The notes under the pieces: generated by a model
Database searches by the model: none
Seen by the model: the letters and a program-made list of their open reading frames with translations, nothing else
Told to the model about the DNA's origin: nothing
Part shown: piece after piece, positions 53,352 to 61,692 of the stretch
How positions within the stretch are numbered: the first letter of the stretch is position 1
Layout: the number at the start of each line of letters is the position of its first letter
Assembly: GCA_902793405.1 (NCBI GenBank)
Contig: CADBDH010000008.1
Coordinates: 82,140-146,139, forward strand
Source of the DNA: an uncultured Bacteroidales bacterium
GTDB taxonomy: Bacteria; Bacteroidota; Bacteroidia; Bacteroidales; Muribaculaceae
DNA: 64,000 nt
Direction of reading: 5' to 3'
Translations under genes and position numbers: made by a program

Positions 53352-55451
53352 TTAGTGTTTTGTCCTCAGCACCTTCCTGGCGCTGCGGGTATTGTCGCTG
53401 TTGGTGGTCACCTCGATGTTCACTCCGTCAAACGGACGGGCGCTCTCATGTCCGCTCAGGTTGTAGTAATGTACCTTGGACTTGACGTCGGGCGTCGGTG
53501 TCACGGGCACTTCATCGACCGATGTCATGGGGTCGATGCCCATGTCATCGATGGGCTCGAGATAGAACGAGCGCAGGGGCTCATAGCCGAGTTCTTCCAT
53601 CAGGTCATCCCACGCCTGGGGCAGTTCGACGGCTACGGTCGACATGGCACCGCCGGGCATGGTCTGTATCTTGTTGCGCGAGGGGTCGCCGGTGATGATG
53701 AACGCCGTTTCGCCCTTGACCATGGTGGGGATGGTCAGCATCTGGGCGGCATCGCTGGAATACCACTCGGGCGTGTTGGTCATCTCGGCGTCTTCCTCGT
53801 CCTGCAGCTGGGCCATATATTCATCCAGCGAAGTGTGGTCGGGATTGATGGCACTTCCCGGATTGGCATAGTAGTGGGCATAGGCCCGCTCATACAGTGG
53901 CCGGCGCGCTGTGGCGATGAGCTGGTCCTCGAGATTGTCAACCGTGCCGTAGGTGTCCTTGAGGTGGGCAGCGACCTCTTCGGTCATGAGGATGGTGCGG
54001 TGGGTGTACTGAACGCCGCTGCCCAGAGCCAGCTGGCAACGCTCGGTGATGTCCCATGCCAGTAGCTGCATGATTTTCTCGCCGTCGGTGGTGGCGGGAG
54101 GCATGTTATTGCCCCACAGCAGGGTAGAGGCAGCTGTGACGGCACTCTCGTTGAGGTCGATGCCCTGGCGCACATGGTAGGGGTTCCACCCCACGCGCAG
54201 GCATGCCTCATCGTCCTCGGCCAGGCACCATGACACGGGATAGCCGAAGGTGCCCATGCGGTCCTGTTTCACATAGTATCCCGCCAGGTTGAGCATTGCC
54301 AGGTTGAGGAAACGGCCGATGGCCACGTTGGCCTTCTCGTTGATTTGTCCCTGCCCATGGTCCAGACCCAGCTGGCGGGCCACTGGGCCGTTGACCCAGC
54401 AGTAGGGAACCCAGGCATGGGTGCTGCCCAAGGTGCGGCGAAAGTCGCTCGAGGTCATCGCCTTGGTCAAGGCAATCAGCAACGGCATGTATTCAGGTTT
54501 GCAGCCGGCCATCACGCCGTTGACGGCCACATGCCACACCAGTGTCGAGCGGTAGGACGGCGACAGCACGGCAATGGTGCGGTTCCAGCGGTAGTCGGTA
54601 TAATTCATGAACTCCTGCACGCGGTCCAGCGTGGGCGGGATGATGGGCATGCCGTCGCTCCACAGCATGTCGTTGTAAAACTCGTTCACCTCGTCGATGG
54701 TGCCGCTGAAGACGGGTTCCTGAGGGTCGGTGGGCTCCAGTTGCTGGTTCTCGATGATTTCCTGGGCTGTAATCTGTGTGGTAGCCATCTCCAGAATCTG
54801 TGGCCATAGCACTTCGCGGGTGTTCTGCCTGAGCTCTTCATCGGTATGCGAGGCAAAGGCGCCAGGATAGACAGCGACACGCAGGACTGGAACACCGTTG
54901 TTATAGGCGGTGGTTTTGGCCTGTGTGTCAAATCCTGGTGCAGCGATCATCACCGACGGGATGCCGATGTACTCGGCGGCGATGCAGTTGCCGGTCTCCT
55001 TGGGCGTGCAGATGCCGCAACCGCCGTTACCCGAGATGACGAGGTCAACGCCATACTCCTGCAACCGCTGCTGGAAACGCTCCACCTGGGGCTTGCGCAC
55101 CCGGGGACCGGGAAACAAGCCTGCCGACCCGATTTCGTTCAGGAGATAGACCGTTGCTGTCGGGTATAATTCCTGGATGATTCTCCTGAGCTCCACATGG
55201 GTCACGCTGGCCATGAACGACCCGCCCACCAGGGCAATGGTCTTGCCCTCGAGGGTCTCCAGTCGGGGTGCCAACTCAATCATCTCGACCGATGACTGGC
55301 CCACAGGCGCCAACACGTTATACACGCCCGGAGTCTCGTCCTCGCCGCACCCTCCGCCGGGATCGCACGACGAGGTCTGGGCTTGGACGCTCAGGGCCAT
55401 AAGACACATGCTCGTCAAGAGCAGTAAAATACGCAAGGATTTGTGTACCAT
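53352..55451 (-). CDS. Exported UGSC-family-like protein with PFDG C-terminal tail
   Basis: A 699-residue exported protein with a signal peptide ending LSVQAQ. Residues about 35-230 resemble the UGSC (seleno)protein domain: the motif position reads GNGGCGICT, with cysteine (TGC) in place of selenocysteine, followed by IAAEYIGIPSVMI. Residues about 260-620 match the long region I associate with the same family (WSDGMPIIPPTLDRV, NGVMAGCKPEYMPLL, WVNGPVARQLG, ANVAIGRFLNLAMLNLAG). The end is YYNLSG...PFDGVNIEV...RKVLRTKH. UGSC proteins are redox-type proteins of unknown function and usually lack such tails. Co-transcribed with the FGE-like gene. The fold of the second half is unknown to me. Confidence 0.72.
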   Translation of the reverse strand: MVHKSLRILLLLTSMCLMALSVQAQTSSCDPGGGCGEDETPGVYNVLAPVGQSSVEMIELAPRLETLEGKTIALVGGSFMASVTHVELRRIIQELYPTATVYLLNEIGSAGLFPGPRVRKPQVERFQQRLQEYGVDLVISGNGGCGICTPKETGNCIAAEYIGIPSVMIAAPGFDTQAKTTAYNNGVPVLRVAVYPGAFASHTDEELRQNTREVLWPQILEMATTQITAQEIIENQQLEPTDPQEPVFSGTIDEVNEFYNDMLWSDGMPIIPPTLDRVQEFMNYTDYRWNRTIAVLSPSYRSTLVWHVAVNGVMAGCKPEYMPLLIALTKAMTSSDFRRTLGSTHAWVPYCWVNGPVARQLGLDHGQGQINEKANVAIGRFLNLAMLNLAGYYVKQDRMGTFGYPVSWCLAEDDEACLRVGWNPYHVRQGIDLNESAVTAASTLLWGNNMPPATTDGEKIMQLLAWDITERCQLALGSGVQYTHRTILMTEEVAAHLKDTYGTVDNLEDQLIATARRPLYERAYAHYYANPGSAINPDHTSLDEYMAQLQDEEDAEMTNTPEWYSSDAAQMLTIPTMVKGETAFIITGDPSRNKIQTMPGGAMSTVAVELPQAWDDLMEELGYEPLRSFYLEPIDDMGIDPMTSVDEVPVTPTPDVKSKVHYYNLSGHESARPFDGVNIEVTTNSDNTRSARKVLRTKH

Positions 55452-55527
55452 AACAAAATAGTTTTTGAGGTTTTTACACTCAAAGGATGCAGATTTCCGC
55501 TGAAAGTTAAATGCCTAGGCAGAAAAA

Positions 55528-55558
55528 TTGCTTTCGCGATTTAACTTTTGTACTTTTG
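55528..55558 (+). promoter_or_regulatory. Promoter of the sigma factor operon
   Basis: TTG (55528-55530) and TACTTTTG (55551-55558) are 20 nt apart, 17 nt before the ATG at 55576. It also rules out an in-frame start at 55528. Confidence 0.65.
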
Positions 55559-55575
55559 TCTCATCATTATATCGC

Positions 55576-56133
55576 ATGACAACCATGACCGACGACAGTG
55601 CGTTGCAAGAGATGCTCCACGACCCCGTTCGCCGCGACCAGGGGTTCAGGGTGCTCATGAAGCAGTACGGGCAAGCGCTCTACTGGCACATTCGCCGCAT
55701 CGTTGTGGGACATGACGATGCCGAGGACGTCATGCAGGAGACCTGTATCAGGGTCTTGAACGGCATCGCCTCGTTCAAGGGCGACGGCCCGCTGGCGACC
55801 TGGCTTTACCGCGTCGCCACCAACGAGGCCTTGCAGCACCTGCGGCGGCAGACGCACCTGTTCCAGAGCATCGACTCGCTGAATGGCACCCTCACGGCAA
55901 AGCTGCAAGCCGAGTCGTCGCTCGATGGCAACGAGGCCGCAATGCTCTTCCAGCAGGCCCTGCTCGCCTTGCCCACGCAGCAGCGCATCGCGTTCAACCT
56001 GCGCTACTACGATGAGTTGAGCTATGAGGAAATTGCGCGCATCACCGGTAAGTCGGTGAACACGTTAAAGACCAATTACCATTATGCCACCCAAAAGGTG
56101 AAAAGTTACATCACTGAACACTTGACGAGATGA
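55576..56133 (+). CDS. RNA polymerase sigma-70 family (ECF) sigma factor
   Basis: A 185-residue extracytoplasmic-function sigma factor. Region 2 includes LYWHIRRIVVGHDDAEDVMQ and WLYRVATNEALQHLRR (read in parts); region 4 includes LPTQQRIAFNLRYYDELSYEEIA and TLKTNYHYATQKVK. I chose the ATG at 55576; the longer frame starts inside the promoter. Its stop overlaps the next start by 4 nt (ATGA), so the next protein, a small single-pass membrane protein, is probably its anti-sigma factor. A Spy-like protein follows. Similar three-gene operons are common in Bacteroidales and are thought to sense envelope state. Confidence 0.9.
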   Translation: MTTMTDDSALQEMLHDPVRRDQGFRVLMKQYGQALYWHIRRIVVGHDDAEDVMQETCIRVLNGIASFKGDGPLATWLYRVATNEALQHLRRQTHLFQSIDSLNGTLTAKLQAESSLDGNEAAMLFQQALLALPTQQRIAFNLRYYDELSYEEIARITGKSVNTLKTNYHYATQKVKSYITEHLTR

Positions 56134-56462
56134 AAGACTTATTGAACGACATAGGCAAGAAGATGCCCTACAGCGAGAGCCAGGAGTATCTCGACAGCCT
56201 GATTGACCGCGCTACCGAGCAGGCCGTCAAGCGGCATGCTGTGGCAGGGGGCAAGCGCCGTTGGGGGGTGATGGCGGCATCGGCCGCAGCCGTGGCCTTG
56301 CTGCTCGTCAGCATCGGCTTTTCGGTCATGAACAATGAAAGCCAGCGCCCAGCCGTGACCCTCCAGACCCAGAGCCCCATCGACGAGTTCCTGGGCTCCC
56401 TGACCGACGAGGAAGTGGCCCAGTTACCCTACATAGAGATTGAAGAAATCCCAGAATATTAA
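56130..56462 (+). CDS. Small single-pass membrane protein, putative anti-sigma factor
   Basis: A 110-residue protein: a cytoplasmic N-terminal part (about 1-45, LLNDIGKKMPYSESQEYLDS), one transmembrane helix (VMAASAAAVALLLVSIGFSV, about 50-70) and a short acidic outer part ending EEIPEY. I do not recognise a domain. The 4-nt overlap with the sigma gene and the topology suggest it holds the sigma factor at the membrane. It lacks a clear zinc-binding HxxxCxxC motif. Confidence 0.65.
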   Translation: MKDLLNDIGKKMPYSESQEYLDSLIDRATEQAVKRHAVAGGKRRWGVMAASAAAVALLLVSIGFSVMNNESQRPAVTLQTQSPIDEFLGSLTDEEVAQLPYIEIEEIPEY

Positions 56463-56475
56463 AACCTACAGAACG

Positions 56476-56910
56476 ATGAAGACGACAAGATACCTATTGA
56501 TAACGATGGTCATGGCTTTAGTCACCTTGAGCGCGATGGCCAGTGACAATAACGCCAACTCACTCAACGAGCGTTTTTATAAAGCCAAGTTAAGGGAAAT
56601 GGTCTATAGGCTGCACATCACCACCGAGCAGCAAAAGAAGTTTGAGCCCATGTACCGCGCCTATTGCGAGGAAATGACCGCCTTATGGAACGACCGCAAG
56701 AAACCCATCAAGCCCAGCACGAGCACCGATGCCGCGGCCATAGCCAAGCGCAAGATGGAGATGCAGCAGCGCGCCCAGGGCATCCGCATGAAGTACATCG
56801 ACAAATTTGCCACCGTGTTGAATGCCCGTCAGATTGACCGCTTCTTTGACGTGGAATCAGCTATCCAAAAGAAACTCAAGGAACGCCGCGAACAAGCCCG
56901 CGGCCAGTAA
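56476..56910 (+). CDS. Periplasmic Spy/CpxP-like protein
   Basis: A 144-residue exported protein with a signal peptide (LLITMVMALVTLSAMAS). The mature part is all-helical and charged (FYKAKLREMVYRLHITTEQQKKFEPMYRAY in pieces; YIDKFATVLNARQIDRFFDVE), with spacing like the Spy/CpxP/LTxxQ family: a first T-x-E-Q-Q segment and a second A-R-Q-I-D segment. I chose the ATG at 56476 at the signal peptide; the stop of the upstream gene is 14 nt before it. It probably senses or chaperones unfolded envelope proteins as target or regulator of the sigma factor; this is inference. Confidence 0.7.
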   Translation: MKTTRYLLITMVMALVTLSAMASDNNANSLNERFYKAKLREMVYRLHITTEQQKKFEPMYRAYCEEMTALWNDRKKPIKPSTSTDAAAIAKRKMEMQQRAQGIRMKYIDKFATVLNARQIDRFFDVESAIQKKLKERREQARGQ

Positions 56911-57263
56911 AAAAGCATTTTAAATCAAACCCGTGGGCAGAAACAATTTTTCTGTGCTCAATATCGATTTGTACTGGTTTTCAGGCGATAGCGTCGAAGA
57001 CGCAAGCGGGTCGGAGACCCGATTTCTAAGATAAAGACCATGCCAGAACCTCGTAGAGGTTCGCAGCTTGGTCTTATGGCTGAAAGTGGTAAGTGCGTCG
57101 AAGACGAACTTCAAGACAATCAACACGTTTCGACATTTTTTAGCTCAACGTTTTGTTCCGACAACGGTCTAATTCAAATAAAAGTGAATGCCGGCAAGGG
57201 GACTTCCCCTCGTCGGCATTCATGTTGCTTCTGTTTTTAGACCTAAAACCTAAAGCCTAAAAA
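56911..57263. other. Gene-free spacer with several hairpins
   Basis: Short hairpins with three-base loops: GCGTC-GAA-GACGC (56991-57003), CGGGTC-GGA-GACCCG (57007-57021), GAACCTC-GTA-GAGGTTC (57046-57062) inside an outer AAGACCA/TGGTCTT stem (57034-57075), and GCGTC-GAA-GACG (57095-57106). Near 57185-57222 a longer hairpin (GAATGCCG/CGGCATTC) may terminate the rubrerythrin transcript. Three CCTAAAR heptamers stand at 57242-57262. No gene is visible. Confidence 0.6.
57185..57222 (-). terminator. Possible terminator of the rubrerythrin gene
   Basis: GAATGCCG-CGGCATTC arms with an inner AGGGG/CCCCT stem. On the minus strand it is followed by ACTTTTATTT. It is about 42 nt after the stop. Confidence 0.5.
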
Positions 57264-57806
57264 TCAATAATTCTCGGCCTTGATCTGGAAGTAGGCCTGC
57301 GGATGGTTGCACACGGGGCACATCTCGGGAGCCTTCTTGCCGATGACCACGTGGCCGCAGTTGCTGCACTGCCAGATGGTGTCACCGTCGCGCGAGAACA
57401 CGATGCCCTCCTTGATGTTGTTCAACAGCTTCAGGTAGCGCTCCTCGTGCAGCTTCTCGATGGCAGCAACGCCTTCCATCTGCTCGGCGATTTCGATAAA
57501 GCCTTCCTCGCGGGCTTCCTCGGCCATGCGCTTGTACATGTCGGTCCACTCAAAGTTCTCGCCGGCGGCAGCGTCCTCCAGGTTCTCGATGGTACCCTTC
57601 ACGGCACCGCCCTGCAGGTGCTTGAACCACAATTTGGCGTGCTCCTTTTCCTGGTTGGCTGTCTCCTCAAAGATGGCGGCAATCTGTACATAGCCGTCCT
57701 TCTTGGCCTTAGAGGCATAGTAGGTGTACTTGTTACGGGCCTGTGACTCGCCAGCAAAAGCTTCCATCAGGTTCTTCTCAGTCTTGGTTCCTTTTAATTC
57801 TTTCAT
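57264..57806 (-). CDS. rbr: Rubrerythrin
   Basis: A 180-residue rubrerythrin, a non-heme iron peroxidase protecting anaerobes from hydrogen peroxide. The ferritin-like diiron domain has its ligands in [31 protein letters not shown] and, further on, [15 protein letters not shown]. The C-terminal rubredoxin-like domain has WQCSNCGHV and CPVCNHPQ, giving a four-cysteine iron site. I chose the ATG at 57806 ([13 protein letters not shown]); the upstream in-frame part has no family match and lies over the promoter. Expressed alone. Confidence 0.93.
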   Translation of the reverse strand: MKELKGTKTEKNLMEAFAGESQARNKYTYYASKAKKDGYVQIAAIFEETANQEKEHAKLWFKHLQGGAVKGTIENLEDAAAGENFEWTDMYKRMAEEAREEGFIEIAEQMEGVAAIEKLHEERYLKLLNNIKEGIVFSRDGDTIWQCSNCGHVVIGKKAPEMCPVCNHPQAYFQIKAENY

Positions 57807-57847
57807 TGTGATAGTGTTATTAGTTGATAATGCTTGATTTGTGCCCA

Positions 57848-57878
57848 CAAATTTAGCTAAAAAACCGCACAACACCAA
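57848..57878 (-). promoter_or_regulatory. Promoter of rubrerythrin
   Basis: On the minus strand TTG (57878-57876) and TAAATTTG (57855-57848) are 20 nt apart, about 42 nt before the ATG. Confidence 0.6.
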
Positions 57879-57985
57879 AATAACAACAACTTTTCCTCTC
57901 GCCCGCCCACGTTTTTAATGCTAATTAATATGATATCAACGAATTACGCAAACATAATATCAGTCCCATCAGCCAGGCATCAAAA

Positions 57986-58075
57986 AAAAGTAAGCAACCT
58001 CTTAGTAAGAAGTTGCTTAGTAAGAATCCTCTTAGTAATAACTTTCTTAGTAATAAGTTTGTTACTAAGAGAATT
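57986..58075. repeat. 15-bp tandem repeats before the ATPase promoter
   Basis: Exact 15-bp register: CTTAGTAAGAAGTTG, CTTAGTAAGAATCCT, CTTAGTAATAACTTT, CTTAGTAATAAGTTT (58001-58060), a fifth unit GTTACTAAGAGAATT, and a degraded unit before 58001. The last units overlap the TTTG of the promoter. Confidence 0.8.
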
Positions 58076-58089
58076 ATTACCTAACTTTG
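58058..58089 (+). promoter_or_regulatory. Promoter of the ATPase gene
   Basis: TTTG (58058-58061) and TAACTTTG (58082-58089) are 20 nt apart, matching the consensus well. The repeats run into the -33 box. Confidence 0.7.
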
Positions 58090-58114
58090 CAGCGTAATTA
58101 AATAAAAAGAAACT

Positions 58115-59251
58115 ATGGCAACAGACAATCCATTTGTGTTCGGTAAAGCCGCAGAGGGCTCCTATTTTACTGATAGGCAAGAAGATGCTAAGCGCTTGAC
58201 CGCTAACTTGACCCACGGTATCAACACGATTCTCATCTCACCGCGGCGATGGGGCAAGACGTCATTGGTCAAGAAAGTCATCGCCGAAATTGATCATCCT
58301 GAGATTAAGACAGTGTTTCTTGACATATTCCAGTGCAAATCGGAATGGGAGTTTTATCGCGCTTTTGCGACTGCGGTTATTAAGCAAACAGCTTCCAAAT
58401 TGGAGGAATGGGTCGAAATGGCCAAGACCTTCCTGGCTAACATTTCACCCAAATTCACCTTTGGGCCCGACCCGATGACCGATTTCTCCATCTCGTTTGA
58501 ATGGGATAAAAAGAATGATACCATTCTTGATGTCTTACAGTTGCCTGAGAAAATTGCACAGCGGCGGGGAATCCGTCTGCTCGTTTGCTTGGACGAGTTC
58601 CAGCAGATGGCAGAATTTGCCGATTCGGTCACTTTTCAAAAGAAATTGCGCTCGGTGTGGCAGCACCAGCAGCACGTCACCTATTGCATGTTTGGCAGCA
58701 AGAAGCATCTGTTGGAAAACATCTTTAATGACAAGAGTATGCCGTTCTACAAGTTTGGCGACCTGATGTTCTTGAAGAAGATACCAACCGACGAATGGAT
58801 ACCCTTCATTTGTGATAAGTTCAGTGAGACGGGAAAAAGCATTACGCCAGAGCAGGCAGATCGAATTTGTGAAGCCACCGACAACCTGTCATCCTATGTA
58901 CAACAGCTCTCATGGGTGGTGTGGTATAAATCGGGCGACACCGTCATTGATGCCGACGTAGAAGAGGCCATTAACGACCTGTTGGAGCAGAATAAGGTGT
59001 TTTTCCAGCGTGAGGTCGAGCAACTAACCGAGCTGCAATTGAATTTCCTGCGAGCGGTAGCCGATGGAGTAACCAGTGGCCAAACCCGCAAGGAGGTCAT
59101 CAGGAAATACCGGCTTGAAACCTCGGCCAATGTCCAAGCCATCAAGAAATCACTTGTAAAGCGTGACTTGATTGAAGTGAACGATGATGAAGTCACTTTC
59201 AATGATTCCCTTTTCAAGCTATGGCTTAAACGCCAACGTTACTACAGTTGA
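58115..59251 (+). CDS. AAA/STAND-like ATPase of the archaeal ATPase family
   Basis: A 378-residue cytoplasmic ATP-binding protein. The start NPFVFGKAAEGSYFTDR is followed by the P-loop region ILISPRRWGKTSLVKK, and the Walker B LLVCLDEFQQM near residues 152-162. The C-terminal about 80 residues look like a winged helix (KEVIRKYRLETSANVQAIKKSL, VNDDEVTFNDSLFKLWL). This is the PF01637-like ATPase arrangement common in Bacteroidales, whose role is not well known. It is monocistronic, with 15-bp repeats across its promoter. It could be a regulatory or stress ATPase; no neighbour suggests a substrate. Confidence 0.82.
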   Translation: MATDNPFVFGKAAEGSYFTDRQEDAKRLTANLTHGINTILISPRRWGKTSLVKKVIAEIDHPEIKTVFLDIFQCKSEWEFYRAFATAVIKQTASKLEEWVEMAKTFLANISPKFTFGPDPMTDFSISFEWDKKNDTILDVLQLPEKIAQRRGIRLLVCLDEFQQMAEFADSVTFQKKLRSVWQHQQHVTYCMFGSKKHLLENIFNDKSMPFYKFGDLMFLKKIPTDEWIPFICDKFSETGKSITPEQADRICEATDNLSSYVQQLSWVVWYKSGDTVIDADVEEAINDLLEQNKVFFQREVEQLTELQLNFLRAVADGVTSGQTRKEVIRKYRLETSANVQAIKKSLVKRDLIEVNDDEVTFNDSLFKLWLKRQRYYS

Positions 59252-59383
59252 TGCCACAACATCATCAGCTTCTCTGACGTGTCCTTGATAATACCTCGTT
59301 TGTTATCTATCATGAGAATTATAGAGATATTTTCACGGTGAGGTATTTTCATCCGAACCGTCTTATATTTTCACTATGATGAA

Positions 59384-59415
59384 ACAAAAGGCCCACCGAG
59401 GTCATCGGTGAGCCA
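59384..59415 (-). terminator. Intrinsic terminator of the LRR gene pair
   Basis: On the minus strand GGCTCACCGA and TCGGTGGGCC pair, followed by TTTTG, about 80 nt after the stop at 59492. Confidence 0.7.
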
Positions 59416-59491
59416 ACAAGACTGTAATAAAGTATTCTGGTTTAGAACTCTTTTTGCAACTCAACAAGGATTATCTTGCCGTTCTCGATGA

Positions 59492-61648
59492 TTATTCGCC
59501 TGATAGAATGTAGTCGATGATGGCGTTGACGTCGGCGATGTTGACCTCGCCGTCACCGTTGACGTCACCAACCAGTGTACCGTCATCATCACCGGGAGAA
59601 TGGCCGTGTCCGCCGCCACCGCCGTTTATGATAATATGGATCACATTGTTGACATCGGCAATGTTGACCTCGCCGTCACCATTCACGTCTCCCATGATGA
59701 TATCTTCCACAATCTGTTCGAAATACGGATACCAGTTCTCATCAGCCCGGTAGGCATCAGCCGTCCCCGGCAGCACATGAAGCGTACGGCCAGAGTAATC
59801 ACCATCATACAAATAGAATTGATAATCCCCGCTCGATACTCTTGAGAGGTCAGCAATGTGGCAATACACATCCGTCAGTCCCGAGCAGCCAGAGAACGCC
59901 TCGTAACCGATAGAAGTTACCGAGTTGGGGATGTCGATGCTGGTCAGACCAGTGCAGCCAAAGAACGCCCAGAAACCGATAGAAGTTACAGAGTTGGGGA
60001 TAATCGTGTTCTTGCAGCCAAAAATTAAAGTATTAGAGGCGGTCTCAATAATTGCATTGGAGTTGTTGCGCGAATCATATTTTGGATTGCCATTTTCTAC
60101 CACGATGCTGGTCAGGCCAGTGCAGTCCTCGAACGCCCCATAATCGATAGAAGTTACCGAGTTGGAAATGACGATGCTGGTCAGACCAGTGCAGCCATAG
60201 AACGCCTCGTAACCGATAGAAGTTACCGAGTTGGGGATGACGATGCTGGTCAGACCAGTGCAGCCATAGAACGCAGATTTGCCGATATTTGTTACCGAGT
60301 TGGGGATGTCGATGCTGGTCAGAGCAGTGCAGCCATAGAACGTCCAATCATCGATAGAAGTTACCGAGTTGGGGATGACGATGCTAGTCAGACCAGTGCA
60401 GGCCTCGAACGCCTTGGGACCAATAACAGTTACCGAGTTGGGGATGACGATGCTGGTCAGACCAGTGCAGTTCTCGAACGCCCTGGGACCGATAGAAGTT
60501 ACCGAGTTGGGGACAACTACGCTGGTCAGGCTAATGCACCTCAAGAACGCCCCGTTATCGATAGTAGTTACCGAGTTGGGGATGACGATGCTGGTCAGAC
60601 TAGTGCAGTCAGCGAACGTCCAATCATCGATAGAAGATACCGAGTTGGGGATATCTATGCTAGTCAGGTCTCTACAGGCCTCGAACGCACTTTTACCGAT
60701 AGAAGTTACCGAGTTGGGGATGACGAAGCTGGTCAACTTATTGCAGTCATAGAACGCATAGTCGCCGATAGTAGTTACTGAGTTAGGGATGTCGATACTG
60801 GTTAGAGCAGTGCATTCAGCGAACGTCCAATCTTCGATAGAAGTTATCAAGTTAGGGATGTCGATACTGGTTAGACGAGTACATTTCCAGAACGCCCTGG
60901 AACCAATAACAGTTACCGAGTTAGGGATGTCGATGCTGGTCAGACCAGTGCACCAAGAGAACGCAGATACGCCGATATTTGTTACCGAGTCAGGGATGAC
61001 AATGCTGGTCAGACCCCTGCAGCCAGAGAACGCAGATTCGCCGATCTGAGTTACCGAGTTGGGGATGACGATGCTGGTTAGGCGAGTACATTCAGCGAAC
61101 GTCCAACCCTCGATAGAAGTTACAGAATTAGAAATGACGATGCTGGTCAGGCCCGAGCAGCTTCCGAACGCCCTGAGACCGATAGAAGTAACCGAGTTAG
61201 GGATGACGATGCTGGTCAGACCAGAGCAGGCCTCGAACGCCCTGGTACCGATATAAGTTACCGAGTCGGGGATGTCGATGCTAGTCAGCCCCGTGCAGCC
61301 ATCGAACGCAGATTCACCGATCCCAGTTACCGTGTTGGGGATGTCGATGCTGGTCAGACCAACACATTTATAGAACGCATCGGCACGGATAGCAGTTACC
61401 GGGTAGGTGGTTCCATTGTAGGTGACGGTGGACGGGATGACGACAGAGCCTGAATACTCATTTTCATATGTATTATAATATGCACCTTTGAAGGTCACGG
61501 CGACCACGTTGCCATTGATCTTGTAATAGATGCCATCAACTTCAAAGTCATGGGCCATCGAAGACAGACTGCTCATGAGCAGCGCCATCAGCACAGAAAT
61601 TCTAGCCCAGAGGGGCGACATCGAAGATTTAGTCTTAGTCTTGTTCAT
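59492..61648 (-). CDS. Exported BspA-type leucine-rich repeat protein with dockerin repeats (long)
   Basis: A 718-residue exported protein with a signal peptide ending SLSSMA, an N-terminal DFEVDGIYYKI cap, then about twenty 23-residue LRR_5 repeats (consensus LTSIVIPNSVTSIGxxAF), broken by one insert near KYDSRNNSNAIIETASN, and a closing DYSGRTLHVLPG segment. The C-terminus has two dockerin loops (DVNGDGEVNIAD) separated by a His/Gly-rich linker. LRR_5 proteins of the BspA type bind host matrix proteins or other bacteria. The 69-bp DNA repeats are highly similar, so copy number may vary. It follows the shorter paralog by 44 nt without a promoter of its own and is likely co-transcribed with it. 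Confidence 0.88.
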   Translation of the reverse strand: MNKTKTKSSMSPLWARISVLMALLMSSLSSMAHDFEVDGIYYKINGNVVAVTFKGAYYNTYENEYSGSVVIPSTVTYNGTTYPVTAIRADAFYKCVGLTSIDIPNTVTGIGESAFDGCTGLTSIDIPDSVTYIGTRAFEACSGLTSIVIPNSVTSIGLRAFGSCSGLTSIVISNSVTSIEGWTFAECTRLTSIVIPNSVTQIGESAFSGCRGLTSIVIPDSVTNIGVSAFSWCTGLTSIDIPNSVTVIGSRAFWKCTRLTSIDIPNLITSIEDWTFAECTALTSIDIPNSVTTIGDYAFYDCNKLTSFVIPNSVTSIGKSAFEACRDLTSIDIPNSVSSIDDWTFADCTSLTSIVIPNSVTTIDNGAFLRCISLTSVVVPNSVTSIGPRAFENCTGLTSIVIPNSVTVIGPKAFEACTGLTSIVIPNSVTSIDDWTFYGCTALTSIDIPNSVTNIGKSAFYGCTGLTSIVIPNSVTSIGYEAFYGCTGLTSIVISNSVTSIDYGAFEDCTGLTSIVVENGNPKYDSRNNSNAIIETASNTLIFGCKNTIIPNSVTSIGFWAFFGCTGLTSIDIPNSVTSIGYEAFSGCSGLTDVYCHIADLSRVSSGDYQFYLYDGDYSGRTLHVLPGTADAYRADENWYPYFEQIVEDIIMGDVNGDGEVNIADVNNVIHIIINGGGGGHGHSPGDDDGTLVGDVNGDGEVNIADVNAIIDYILSGE

Positions 61649-61692
61649 AGCGTTTAGTATTTTGTTGCTATTGTTATCTGATGGGAATACCT

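Noticed and set aside
53352-55451. Selenocysteine in the UGSC-like protein
   Set aside because: The motif codons are ordinary cysteine codons, with no in-frame TGA and no SECIS-like structure seen.
57980-58216. Short minus-strand frame with repeated LLTKR
   Set aside because: It is the 15-bp DNA repeat read on the other strand, across a strong plus-strand promoter.
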